Assembly: GCA_964480565.1 (NCBI GenBank)
Contig: CAYZSU010000045.1
Location: forward strand, 1-16,642
Length of the DNA stretch: 16,642 nt
Origin: CAYZSU01 sp964480565
GTDB taxonomy: Bacteria; UBA10199; 2-02-FULL-44-16; JAAZCA01
Direction: 5' to 3'
Notes under the pieces: generated by a model
The model's database searches: none
The model's input: the letters and a program-made list of their open reading frames with translations, nothing else
Told to the model about the DNA's origin: nothing
Shown: positions 7,949 through 14,597 of the stretch, one piece after another
Position numbering within the stretch: position 1 is the stretch's first letter
Layout: every line of letters starts with the position of its first letter
Program-made: the position numbers and the translations under genes

Positions 7949-7962
7949 ATAATCTTATATCG

Positions 7963-7982
7963 TTAGGCTGTCCAAAAAATAG
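7963..7982 (+). repeat. Right copy of the 20-bp near-direct repeat
   Basis: Agrees with 4241-4260 at 17 of 20 positions. It lies between the convergent OMP and rsmA genes. The A-run and the following ATTTTTT (7974-7980 with 7986-7992) can also form an A/T-only hairpin, a weak candidate bidirectional terminator. Confidence 0.45.
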
Positions 7983-7994
7983 AGGATTTTTTAG

Positions 7995-8825
7995 TCAATA
8001 AGCACGTCGTGTCTTAAATAATTCATTGGATAGGTCTAGAAAGTTTTGAGGGGTTAGCATTTCTGCTCTCATCTGTGGATCAAGGTTTGTTTGTTTAAAT
8101 ATGGTATTAATGTCTTCTAAAGAAATAATTAAATGTGGATTATTGGATAATGTGTTTTTAAGTATTTTTCGACGTTTACTAAATGCGGCACGAATCAGTG
8201 GAAATAAAATATCAGGATATTTGATAGTAAAAGGTGTGGGTTGAATGTCTAGTGATAATAACGATGACATAACATCAGGTGGTGGATAAAAATTATTAGG
8301 TGAAATATGGAATAGTATTTTGGGTTTGGAAATGAGCTGTAATGCGACTGATAAAATACCATAGGATTTTGAATTAGGCTGTGCACAAATACGACAAGCG
8401 ACTTCTTTTTGTAGCATAATAATAGCGCGATCAATCCACTTTCGTTCATTAATTATCCAAAATAGAATTTGAGATGAAATATTGTAAGGCAAGTTTCCTG
8501 CAATGGTAATATTGGAGGGAGTTAATTCATGTTCTAAAATAATATTACTTATTTTTGTTTGTAAAATATTTGTATTTAACCAAGTAATATTCGAATTTTG
8601 AATATGTGTTTGAGCATAGGCGAGTACATCTGGATCAATATCCACTGCATATAATTTTTTTGCTAAATCTGCAATTTTTCCTGTGATTGTGCCTGGCCCT
8701 GGTCCGATTTCAATAACAATATCATTCATTGTTGGATTGATTGCTGAAATAATTTTTTGAATTGTTGCGGGTTGGTTTAAAAAATGTTGACCGAGTTTTT
8801 TCTTTGGCAATAATTCATAAGTCAT
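7995..8825 (-). CDS. rsmA: 16S rRNA dimethyladenosine transferase RsmA (KsgA)
   Basis: Dimethylates two adjacent adenines near the 3' end of 16S rRNA (A1518 and A1519 in E. coli numbering) using S-adenosylmethionine, a late small-subunit assembly step. The 276-residue length is normal. Motifs: KKKLGQHFL (8-16), SAM-binding EIGPGPGT (39-46), the acidic AVDIDPD block (60-66), the catalytic NLPYN (110-114, NLPY type) and the C-terminal AAFSKRRKILKNTL helix. Its ATG at 8825 directly abuts the tsaD stop (8828-8826) with no spacer, so its ribosome site lies inside tsaD and translation is probably coupled. Last gene of the cpoB-tsaD-rsmA run. Confidence 0.97.
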   Translation of the reverse strand: MTYELLPKKKLGQHFLNQPATIQKIISAINPTMNDIVIEIGPGPGTITGKIADLAKKLYAVDIDPDVLAYAQTHIQNSNITWLNTNILQTKISNIILEHELTPSNITIAGNLPYNISSQILFWIINERKWIDRAIIMLQKEVACRICAQPNSKSYGILSVALQLISKPKILFHISPNNFYPPPDVMSSLLSLDIQPTPFTIKYPDILFPLIRAAFSKRRKILKNTLSNNPHLIISLEDINTIFKQTNLDPQMRAEMLTPQNFLDLSNELFKTRRAY

Positions 8826-9860
8826 TTAAATGCCAATTTCCATGGTTGATATTGCATTTAATGTGATATCATCTGAATTACCTTGTGAAAGATAATAGTG
8901 TCCAACAAATGCAATCATTGCGGCATTATCTGTACAAAGTGAAATAGGAGGGATATAGTATAGTAAGTTGTTTTTTATTGCCTGATTTTTTACTTGTTCT
9001 CGAAGTTCATTGTTTGCAGCAACACCACCTGAGATGACAATTGCTTTTGCTTTATGTCTAAGTGCAGCATCTATTAAATGAGTTGTTAATATATTGACAG
9101 TATTGCTTTGAAAACTGGCCGCCAAATCAGATACGAACTGACTATCCAAGGAATGTGTTTTTTTTGCATCGAGTACATAATTTCGTACAGCTGTTTTGAT
9201 TCCAGAAAAACTAAAATCATATGGTTTTGCTTGAGGCATGTGCGTTGCTTTTCCTGAGAATCGCGGTTTTGTAAATGCAAATCGCTTATTGTCTCCTGAT
9301 TGTGCACATTTATCAATAGCAGGTCCTCCTGGATATCCTAAGTTCATTAACTTAGCGACTTTATCAAAGGCCTCACCTGCAGCATCATCACGAGTAGCGC
9401 CTAAAAGTGTATAGTCGCCCATTTTTTTTACAAGGTATAAACTAGTATGTCCACCAGATACAACTATGCCAATATAAGGGTATTCAATTGTGCCCGTATG
9501 TAATAATGCGGCGTTTAAATGTCCTTCAAGATGGTTCACACCGATGAGTGGTTTATTTAAACTAAAGGCCAATCCTTTTGCTGCAGATATACCAACGAGT
9601 AATGATCCAACTAAGCCGGGTGCGTATGTTACAGCAATGGCATCGATATCATTAAATGTTAAATGTGCTTTTGATAATGCGCTATTGATTACAGGAATAA
9701 TATTTTCTAGATGTCGTCTGGATGCAAGCTCTGGCACTACACCGCCAAATTTTTCGTGAATATCATGTTGCGTTGCAATTTCATTTGCAAGAATATGATG
9801 GCCATTTACTATTGCAGCAGCTGTTTCATCACAGGATGATTCAATCCCTAAAACTATCAT
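8826..9860 (-). CDS. tsaD: tRNA N6-adenosine threonylcarbamoyltransferase TsaD
   Basis: Transfers the threonylcarbamoyl group to A37 of ANN-decoding tRNAs, together with TsaB and TsaE; an essential step for decoding accuracy. The 344-residue length is typical. Visible motifs: LGIESSCDETAAA at the N-terminus, FGGVVPELASRRH (38-50), metal-binding NHLEGH with H110 and H114, VVSGGHTSLY, AGEAFDKVAKLMNLGYPGGP, the SFSGIKTAV block and IVISGGVAANNELR, with the C-terminal CTDNAAMIA. Start ATG 9860 is preceded by AAGGA with good spacing, and the gene begins 9 bp after cpoB. The partner genes tsaB and tsaE are not in this window. Confidence 0.98.
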   Translation of the reverse strand: MIVLGIESSCDETAAAIVNGHHILANEIATQHDIHEKFGGVVPELASRRHLENIIPVINSALSKAHLTFNDIDAIAVTYAPGLVGSLLVGISAAKGLAFSLNKPLIGVNHLEGHLNAALLHTGTIEYPYIGIVVSGGHTSLYLVKKMGDYTLLGATRDDAAGEAFDKVAKLMNLGYPGGPAIDKCAQSGDNKRFAFTKPRFSGKATHMPQAKPYDFSFSGIKTAVRNYVLDAKKTHSLDSQFVSDLAASFQSNTVNILTTHLIDAALRHKAKAIVISGGVAANNELREQVKNQAIKNNLLYYIPPISLCTDNAAMIAFVGHYYLSQGNSDDITLNAISTMEIGI

Positions 9861-9869
9861 GAATAGTCC

Positions 9870-10718
9870 TTAAAAGTCAGTTGATGGTGAGGTAGATGTA
9901 TTTGTTTTGTGCTGTTTTTGCTGCATTGTTTGCTCAGGATAGGAATGTGATGATGATTGAGGTCTATTTCTATTTTGTTCAAGTTCAATCGCATCCATTT
10001 TGTTCATTGCAATAGAGGCTGCTGTACTTCTTGGGTATTCTTTTAGAATTTTTTTATAAAATATTTTGGCGTCATCATGCATTCCAAGTGCCAAAAACGA
10101 ATGGGCTTGTTTTAATAGTGCAGTACTAATATGTTTATCCTTTGGGTGTTTCTGAATAAATGCTTGATAGGTTTTTATTGCATTTTGATAATCACGTGCG
10201 GAGAAATAACACTCGCCAATCCATGCCTGTGCGCTTGCTGTAAATTCACCATCTGGGTATTTTTTTATGAATTTTTTAAATACAGCAATACCTTCCAAGT
10301 ATTTAGCACTGGATGCTAAATCAAGCCCCCGTTGATATAAGCTTCCCTCATCGGCAATGTCTGGTGATATTTTGGAAATAGCTTTGGAAAGTTGTGTTGA
10401 AAATACACTCATTCGATCTTCAATGGATTGAATCCGATGATCAAGTTCAGTAATCATTTGGATAAGTTGGTTTTGTTGTTTTTGTCTTAAATGACGATTG
10501 CTATCGAGTTTTCCCTGGATTTGTGAAATATCTGTTTTTACGCTTTTGCTATGCGCAATTGCGGATGCCATATCGCCATTATTTCTCATATATGTTTGTC
10601 TAAGTTCTTTGAGCTGTTTTTCAAGTGCACTAATTCGCTTGCTTGTAGAGTCTGCATAAGTGGTAGTACTGATGATGCAAATTATAGTGATTGATGTAAG
10701 GAAAATACGATATATCAT
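9870..10718 (-). CDS. cpoB: Cell division coordinator CpoB (YbgF) family, TPR protein
   Basis: Periplasmic partner of the Tol-Pal system that links outer-membrane constriction with peptidoglycan synthesis. From ATG 10718 it has 282 residues: a signal peptide ending TTTYA, an N-terminal coiled coil (RISALEKQLKELRQTY and following heptads), then TPR repeats (YQRGLDLASSAKYLEGIAVF, AWIGECYFSARDYQNAIKTY, ALLKQAHSFLALGMHDDAKIFY) and a Ser/Gln/Thr-rich tail of about 30 residues. The frame is open to 10787, but starting there would put 23 extra residues before the signal sequence and no ribosome site supports it; ATG 10718 has TTGGAA in front, and ATG 10733 is another option. It lies downstream of pal beyond a strong terminator, so it should have its own promoter. 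Confidence 0.88.
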   Translation of the reverse strand: MIYRIFLTSITIICIISTTTYADSTSKRISALEKQLKELRQTYMRNNGDMASAIAHSKSVKTDISQIQGKLDSNRHLRQKQQNQLIQMITELDHRIQSIEDRMSVFSTQLSKAISKISPDIADEGSLYQRGLDLASSAKYLEGIAVFKKFIKKYPDGEFTASAQAWIGECYFSARDYQNAIKTYQAFIQKHPKDKHISTALLKQAHSFLALGMHDDAKIFYKKILKEYPRSTAASIAMNKMDAIELEQNRNRPQSSSHSYPEQTMQQKQHKTNTSTSPSTDF

Positions 10719-10789
10719 AAAAATTCCAATCATTTTATTCAAATTACTTATTTGTGAGTTGATATACGTGAATAAAAATTTCTGCAATA

Positions 10790-10819
10790 AAAAAACGCGC
10801 TAATGATAGCGCGTTTTTT
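10790..10819 (-). terminator. Strong Rho-independent terminator after pal
   Basis: AAAAAACGCGCTA (10790-10802) and TAGCGCGTTTTTT (10807-10819) are perfect inverted repeats around a 4-nt loop. Read on the minus strand it ends in a T-run about 20 bp after the pal stop. It is symmetrical and could act on both strands. Confidence 0.9.
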
Positions 10820-10840
10820 AAATTAATAAATTAAATGATA

Positions 10841-11266
10841 TTAGCGAGCAAGAAATTCATCACGACGATTTTGCCACCAGCATTCCTCATTATGATCCAT
10901 ACATAAGGGGCGTTCCTTACCATAGGTAAGTGTGACAATTCGAGAGTCTGCGACACCAAGATTTATCATATAGTCTTTTGCTGCTTGGGCACGACGCTCA
11001 CCTAATGCAAGATTATACTCGACAGAACCGCGTTCATCGCAATGGCCTTCGACTGTAACAACAGTATTTGGATTTTCCTGCATCCATTGTGCATTACCTT
11101 GTAATGTACCTTCTGATGATGCCATGACATCGTAGCGATCAAATTCAAAATGAATGCGTTGTAATTTGGCCTTGGATACTGCTGCTTGTGGACGACGTTG
11201 TTGTGCACAAGCTAAAAACATTCCAGATAATACAATTGCCATGACTACCATTAATACTCGTTTCAT
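10841..11266 (-). CDS. pal: Peptidoglycan-associated lipoprotein Pal
   Basis: Outer-membrane lipoprotein that binds peptidoglycan and connects to TolB during division. The 141 residues comprise a lipoprotein signal with lipobox FLAC (lipidated C20), a short linker, then the OmpA-like domain: IHFEFDRYDV (38-47), VVTVEGHCDERGSVEYNLALGERRAQAAKDYM (about 69-100) and a C-terminal YGKERPLC..HNEECWWQNRRDEF. The two Cys in that last segment match the form common in deltaproteobacteria (family knowledge). A very good ribosome site (AAGGAGGG) precedes ATG 11266. It has a near-consensus promoter and a strong terminator, so it is probably transcribed alone and at high level. cpoB follows, but tolQRAB is not in the window. 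Confidence 0.96.
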   Translation of the reverse strand: MKRVLMVVMAIVLSGMFLACAQQRRPQAAVSKAKLQRIHFEFDRYDVMASSEGTLQGNAQWMQENPNTVVTVEGHCDERGSVEYNLALGERRAQAAKDYMINLGVADSRIVTLTYGKERPLCMDHNEECWWQNRRDEFLAR

Positions 11267-11326
11267 ATTTCCCTCCTTAAGGCTTCTAACTATCTGATTT
11301 AATTAAATAAATTTATTATTGCAATG

Positions 11327-11355
11327 ATATTACGTGAGGCCTGAATATAAGTCAA
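11327..11355 (-). promoter_or_regulatory. Sigma-70 type promoter of pal
   Basis: On the minus strand TTGACT (11355-11350), a 17-bp spacer, and TAATAT (11332-11327). It lies in the gap after mlaC and gives a leader of about 50 nt to the pal ATG. Confidence 0.7.
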
Positions 11356-11369
11356 TCTACTTTTTATTC

Positions 11370-12026
11370 TCAATGTGTTTTTATGAGGGATATTTTTTTT
11401 TGTAAGCGTGTGCAGAGTTTGTTAATACCTTCTTTTCGAAAAATTTTATTAAACTGGCTGCGCCAGTTACGGCTTAATAGTGTTGTTCCAATGCCAATAT
11501 CAATGATATGCCATGGATGCTGGGGTGTAATAAAAAAATTGATAGTTAATTCGCCTCGATCAGATTGGCCCATTGCAGATATAATAATTTCAGATGCTGA
11601 TTTTGATTTTATAACATATTGATGGGGTGTGAAGTGATGATTATTTAATTTTGAAATGAGTTGCACTGCTTTTTTTTGCATTAGAGATGAAAATAATTCA
11701 AAAAGAGTGTTGCTTTCATTGCTGGATAATTTGCTAGAAAAATCCTGTATTGTTCGCTGATAAAGCCCTTGAAAGCTAAAAATTCCTTGCAAGCGAATGG
11801 CAATGTCATTGGGTGTTTTGATGTGGTGTAAAGGTATTTGACTGAGTTGAGTATATGATTTTTTTATAAAAATTATGGGGGATTTTTTTGCATAGCAAAA
11901 GGGTGTATGAAAAAACAATAATGCCAATATGGTATAGGTGAGGAGGCTTTTTCCAATAATTGGGCTGTTGAAAAATGCCCATTTTCGGTATTGTCCAGAA
12001 AATTCAATTCGGTTACATACTTGCAT
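11370..12026 (-). CDS. MlaC/Ttg2D-family periplasmic phospholipid-binding protein with altered N-terminus
   Basis: MlaC carries phospholipids between the outer-membrane MlaA complex and the inner-membrane MlaFEDB transporter. The C-terminal half has the family signature WHIIDIGIGTTLLSRNWRSQFNKIF followed by KEGINKLCTRLQKK, and the earlier IQDFSSKL and LFELFSSLMQKKAV blocks fit. The signal peptide (KSLLTYTILALLFFHTPFCYA) begins just where the upstream inverted-repeat element ends, and the reading frame continues through that element to a TTG at 12080. ATG 12026 is chosen because TAAGGA lies 7 bp before it; ATG 12071 (GGGGG upstream) is also possible. The first roughly 22 residues would then be encoded by the element. 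No other mla gene is nearby, so the partner transporter must be elsewhere. Confidence 0.75.
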   Translation of the reverse strand: MQVCNRIEFSGQYRKWAFFNSPIIGKSLLTYTILALLFFHTPFCYAKKSPIIFIKKSYTQLSQIPLHHIKTPNDIAIRLQGIFSFQGLYQRTIQDFSSKLSSNESNTLFELFSSLMQKKAVQLISKLNNHHFTPHQYVIKSKSASEIIISAMGQSDRGELTINFFITPQHPWHIIDIGIGTTLLSRNWRSQFNKIFRKEGINKLCTRLQKKISLIKTH

Positions 12027-12083
12027 GGTTGCGTCCTTATTGAATTTCATGTCTGTCTTGAATCTAGGCATTTTTAACAACCC
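11962..12083. mobile_element. MITE-like inverted-repeat element at the mlaC 5' end
   Basis: GGGCTGTTGAAAAATGCC (11962-11979) is matched at 12067-12083 by its reverse complement with one base missing and one substitution. The ends lie about 120 bp apart with no transposase between them. No clear target-site duplication is seen. The element fills nearly all of the space between the radical SAM gene (stop at 12115) and mlaC and overlaps the mlaC reading frame. Confidence 0.65.
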
Positions 12084-12114
12084 CCAAAGTACTTATTTTT
12101 GACAGTGCCATGAT

Positions 12115-13053
12115 TTAATTTTTATCCGTAGTTCTCGTTACTTTGTGCTGCTTTACGAGCATGCCGCAATTTGATCCAATGCTGTTTTCTCGGATATCTC
12201 CAATGGATATAATGACATCAAATCCACATGATTCTAGACGTTTTGCAATCGAATTAATATTTTCATTGCAACTGGCTTCAAATGCGCTGATAAGATTATT
12301 TTTATTAGCATGTTCTGTGGGGTTGACCGGGGTGATTTTTATGCAGCATGCATCGGGATCAAAATATTTAGAAAGCACTTTTTCATCAATGGGATAACCT
12401 TCACATAATGCAAAGTTAAGCGATACCTTGCGAGGTCCATAATGGCTAAAGGCTTGTGCATAAGTATTAATTTCAGAAAATGATAATTTTGAAATAGGAA
12501 TAAGTGTGTCTCGTAATGTGTGATCAGTTGTATTAATAGAAAATTGCAGTTGAAATGGTTTGCCTGCATATAATGTAGAGCGAATAGATAATAATGATTC
12601 AAACCATGTTGAGCTAGACTTTGGCGCTGTTGTTGCAATACATGGAATTAGATTTTGAGTGTCAATGCGGTAGGGCAATTTTTTAATTGTCTCTAATACA
12701 AATGGATTTAAGCTGGGTTCTCCCATGCGTGCAAATTGGATTTTTAGTTTTTTTGTTTTAGAAATAGTATTGGCAGAATATTTGGATAAAATATGGTTGA
12801 TCTGTGCCCACAGTTGGGCTTCAGTTAAATTACCAAAAAAATCATGTCCTGCATCGCACATTAGGCATTTAACAGGACAGCCAAATTGTGTAGAGATGAT
12901 AATGACCCATTTGTCATCAATAGATAGTGATGGATCTCTTGCTTCGACGAATTCAACCAAATTAGCATTGCTTTCGCCAAATTGACCAATGTATACGGTT
13001 GCTAGATTTGAATTACCTGTTTGGTGATGGATATCCAATATGTGTGTTGTCAT
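12115..13053 (-). CDS. Radical SAM protein, RlmN/Cfr-like
   Basis: A 312-residue radical SAM protein. The 4Fe-4S motif is C59-x3-C63-x2-C66 (GCPVKCLMCDAG). RlmN-like blocks follow: FARMGEPSLNP (RlmN FMGMGEP), LQFSINTTDHTLRDTLIPI (VSLHAPNDELRSELMPI), IKITPVNPTEH, and a C-terminal NCGML with C296, at the place of the methyl-transferring Cys of RlmN and Cfr. The second Cys of those enzymes, 7 residues before the cluster (E. coli C118), is Ile52. It is shorter than RlmN at the N-terminus and lacks the RNA-binding region there. ATG 13053 has AAGG upstream and follows the flavoprotein gene by 10 bp; the frame is open to 13212, but that would overlap the upstream gene by 149 bp. Substrate unknown; probably a methyltransferase-like enzyme rather than RlmN itself. 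Confidence 0.82.
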   Translation of the reverse strand: MTTHILDIHHQTGNSNLATVYIGQFGESNANLVEFVEARDPSLSIDDKWVIIISTQFGCPVKCLMCDAGHDFFGNLTEAQLWAQINHILSKYSANTISKTKKLKIQFARMGEPSLNPFVLETIKKLPYRIDTQNLIPCIATTAPKSSSTWFESLLSIRSTLYAGKPFQLQFSINTTDHTLRDTLIPISKLSFSEINTYAQAFSHYGPRKVSLNFALCEGYPIDEKVLSKYFDPDACCIKITPVNPTEHANKNNLISAFEASCNENINSIAKRLESCGFDVIISIGDIRENSIGSNCGMLVKQHKVTRTTDKN

Positions 13054-13063
13054 ATGTAATACC

Positions 13064-13921
13064 TTATTCTTTAGTAGAAATACAATGCATTGCGGCTGAT
13101 ATGCCATCACCACATGCGATAGCAATATGTCGATCGTGTGTATGAATACAGTCACCTGCAAAGTATAATCCGTTCGGCGGTTGTTGTATAAATGATGGGG
13201 GTAAAAAGTCAAAGTATTGTTTTTTACCAGTACAAAAGTTTAAAGCATGTGTGCTGAGTTGTTTGCCATTGGTAAATAAAATATCAATATACGGTGCATT
13301 GTAATTTGCATCTTCAATGATATGTAAATTACGCATATCTAAATTTAACTTATAGGCCTCCTGTATTAAACACGTATTGGCAGTGAGATTTTCTTTTCTA
13401 AAACAGATTGTTGATTGAATTCCGTAGCTTGAGAAACTTATTCCTTGATCAACTGCGGCATCGCCACCACCGATAATTGCAATGCTATGAATATATGAAG
13501 GAATATCGCATGCAGGAATATATGAGAGAATAAGGTTTTGCGGTAGTTTTTTGATCCATGAATAATGATGGTCTCGTGGTATGAGCCCACAAGCAACAAT
13601 GAGTTTTTTGCTAATAATAGTAGTTGATTCTGCTTGAATGTGAAAATAATTTTCATCTGTATATACATTGGACACAGTATTATTGATAATAGGGATATTA
13701 TAATTGGATACATCTTTTTGAAAACGTTCCATTAATGCAATGCCAGTTAGAGGTTTTTCTAGCCCAGGATAATTCTCGACTTTCCAGGCACATCGCGCTG
13801 AACCTCCAAGTGTATCTTTTTCAATTAAGCAACATTTGCATCCATATCTAGCTAACTGAATAGCGCTTGCCATGCCCGCAGGGCCAGCACCAATAATTGT
13901 TACTTCGTAGGGGATAGTCAT
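13064..13921 (-). CDS. Thioredoxin-reductase-fold FAD/NAD(P) oxidoreductase lacking the CxxC pair
   Basis: A 285-residue two-domain flavoprotein. It has the FAD loop GAGPAG (11-16), VENYPG (48-53), a central nucleotide loop GGGDAAVDQG (151-160) and a C-terminal FAD block GLYFAGDCIHTHDRHIAIACGDG, all in the TrxB order. At the place of the redox-active CATC it reads IPAC (135-138), so the first Cys is lost and it cannot work as a normal thioredoxin reductase. It may pass electrons from NAD(P)H to another acceptor, such as a ferredoxin/flavodoxin or the neighbouring radical SAM cluster. It starts 8 bp after the isochorismatase-fold gene and ends 10 bp before the radical SAM gene. Confidence 0.85.
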   Translation of the reverse strand: MTIPYEVTIIGAGPAGMASAIQLARYGCKCCLIEKDTLGGSARCAWKVENYPGLEKPLTGIALMERFQKDVSNYNIPIINNTVSNVYTDENYFHIQAESTTIISKKLIVACGLIPRDHHYSWIKKLPQNLILSYIPACDIPSYIHSIAIIGGGDAAVDQGISFSSYGIQSTICFRKENLTANTCLIQEAYKLNLDMRNLHIIEDANYNAPYIDILFTNGKQLSTHALNFCTGKKQYFDFLPPSFIQQPPNGLYFAGDCIHTHDRHIAIACGDGISAAMHCISTKE

Positions 13922-13929
13922 TGGTATTA

Positions 13930-14505
13930 TTATCCATTGGTCGTAGGTGAAATAAAAGTTTTATTAATATAGTCACTACTTGTCATTACAGGTCCAAATC
14001 CATAAGCCATATTTAGCAGGCTTGCATTGTGGAAGTTAAGAGTTTTTGCCGCACATGCATTTGAGATGATAATAGGTTGAATGTTTAGTGCAAATGCATG
14101 CCGTGCCGTTGTTTCAATGCAGAGGTTTGTAGTAATGCCACACAGAGTAATTGTAGTGATTTGTAATTTTGATAGATAATCAAATAACGGGGTGTTTGAA
14201 AATGCACTATAATTGGATTTAATAATATGTAAATTAGGTGTTATATTTTTAATTTCTGGAATAAGTTCACTTTGTAGATCATTAATTCGAGGTAGTCGTT
14301 TTTTCCACCATATAGCCATTTGGCTGCTATGATCATTAGGGGGATGAGCATGGGTTGTTGTAATGATTGGCCAATTACTCTCATAAAAATAATGAGATAG
14401 TTCCAAGACGGGTGTGATAATCGCCCGTGCTTTTGGCATAAAGGCATGGCCTGATTTATCTAAAAAATAATACTGCATATCGATAATAATTAATGCATGT
14501 GCCAT
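13930..14505 (-). CDS. Isochorismatase-fold cysteine hydrolase
   Basis: A 191-residue member of the isochorismatase-like hydrolase family, which includes nicotinamidase and several amidases. The expected triad is present: D9 in LIIIDMQ, K96 in IIKSNYSAF and C129 in CGITTNLCIETTA. A His-x-His (HAH, 52-54) stands near the place where nicotinamidases bind metal, but the full metal set is not evident, so the substrate cannot be named. The frame is open to a TTG at 14547, but a TATAAT at 14527-14522 predicts transcription from about 14515, which makes ATG 14505 the start. First gene of the three-gene unit with the flavoprotein and the radical SAM protein. Confidence 0.85.
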   Translation of the reverse strand: MAHALIIIDMQYYFLDKSGHAFMPKARAIITPVLELSHYFYESNWPIITTTHAHPPNDHSSQMAIWWKKRLPRINDLQSELIPEIKNITPNLHIIKSNYSAFSNTPLFDYLSKLQITTITLCGITTNLCIETTARHAFALNIQPIIISNACAAKTLNFHNASLLNMAYGFGPVMTSSDYINKTFISPTTNG

Positions 14506-14521
14506 TTTATGTGGGTAACTA

Positions 14522-14527
14522 ATTATA
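14522..14527 (-). promoter_or_regulatory. Consensus -10 box of the isochorismatase/flavoprotein/radical SAM unit
   Basis: TATAAT on the minus strand, with a poor -35 (TTATTG) 17 bp upstream. The start at about 14515 would leave only about 10 nt before ATG 14505. Confidence 0.5.
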
Positions 14528-14550
14528 TATAGATATGCAAGTTTCAATAA

Positions 14551-14574
14551 AAAGGGCGCCTAAATAGCGCCCTT
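14551..14574 (-). terminator. Rho-independent terminator after the chemoreceptor gene
   Basis: AAGGGCGC (14552-14559) pairs with GCGCCCTT (14567-14574) around a 7-nt loop; on the minus strand it is followed by TTTTTATT. It lies about 24 bp after the chemoreceptor stop and separates that unit from the isochorismatase promoter. Confidence 0.88.
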
Positions 14575-14597
14575 GATTAAATAATAAATTAGTAAAT

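Noticed and set aside
7974..7992. A/T-only hairpin between the OMP and rsmA as a bidirectional terminator
   Set aside because: The stem has no G-C pair, so it is too weak to call as a separate feature.
9490..9759. Plus-strand ORF inside tsaD
   Set aside because: Antisense shadow of a highly conserved gene with no supporting signal.
10719..10787. N-terminal extension of cpoB
   Set aside because: It would place 23 residues before a normal signal peptide and begins right at the pal terminator, with no ribosome site.
12027..12080. Longer mlaC N-terminus starting at TTG 12080
   Set aside because: TTG is a weaker start than ATG 12026 with its TAAGGA site; kept only as an alternative.
13054..13212. 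N-terminal extension of the radical SAM gene
   Set aside because: It overlaps the upstream flavoprotein gene by 149 bp, and the family start fits ATG 13053.
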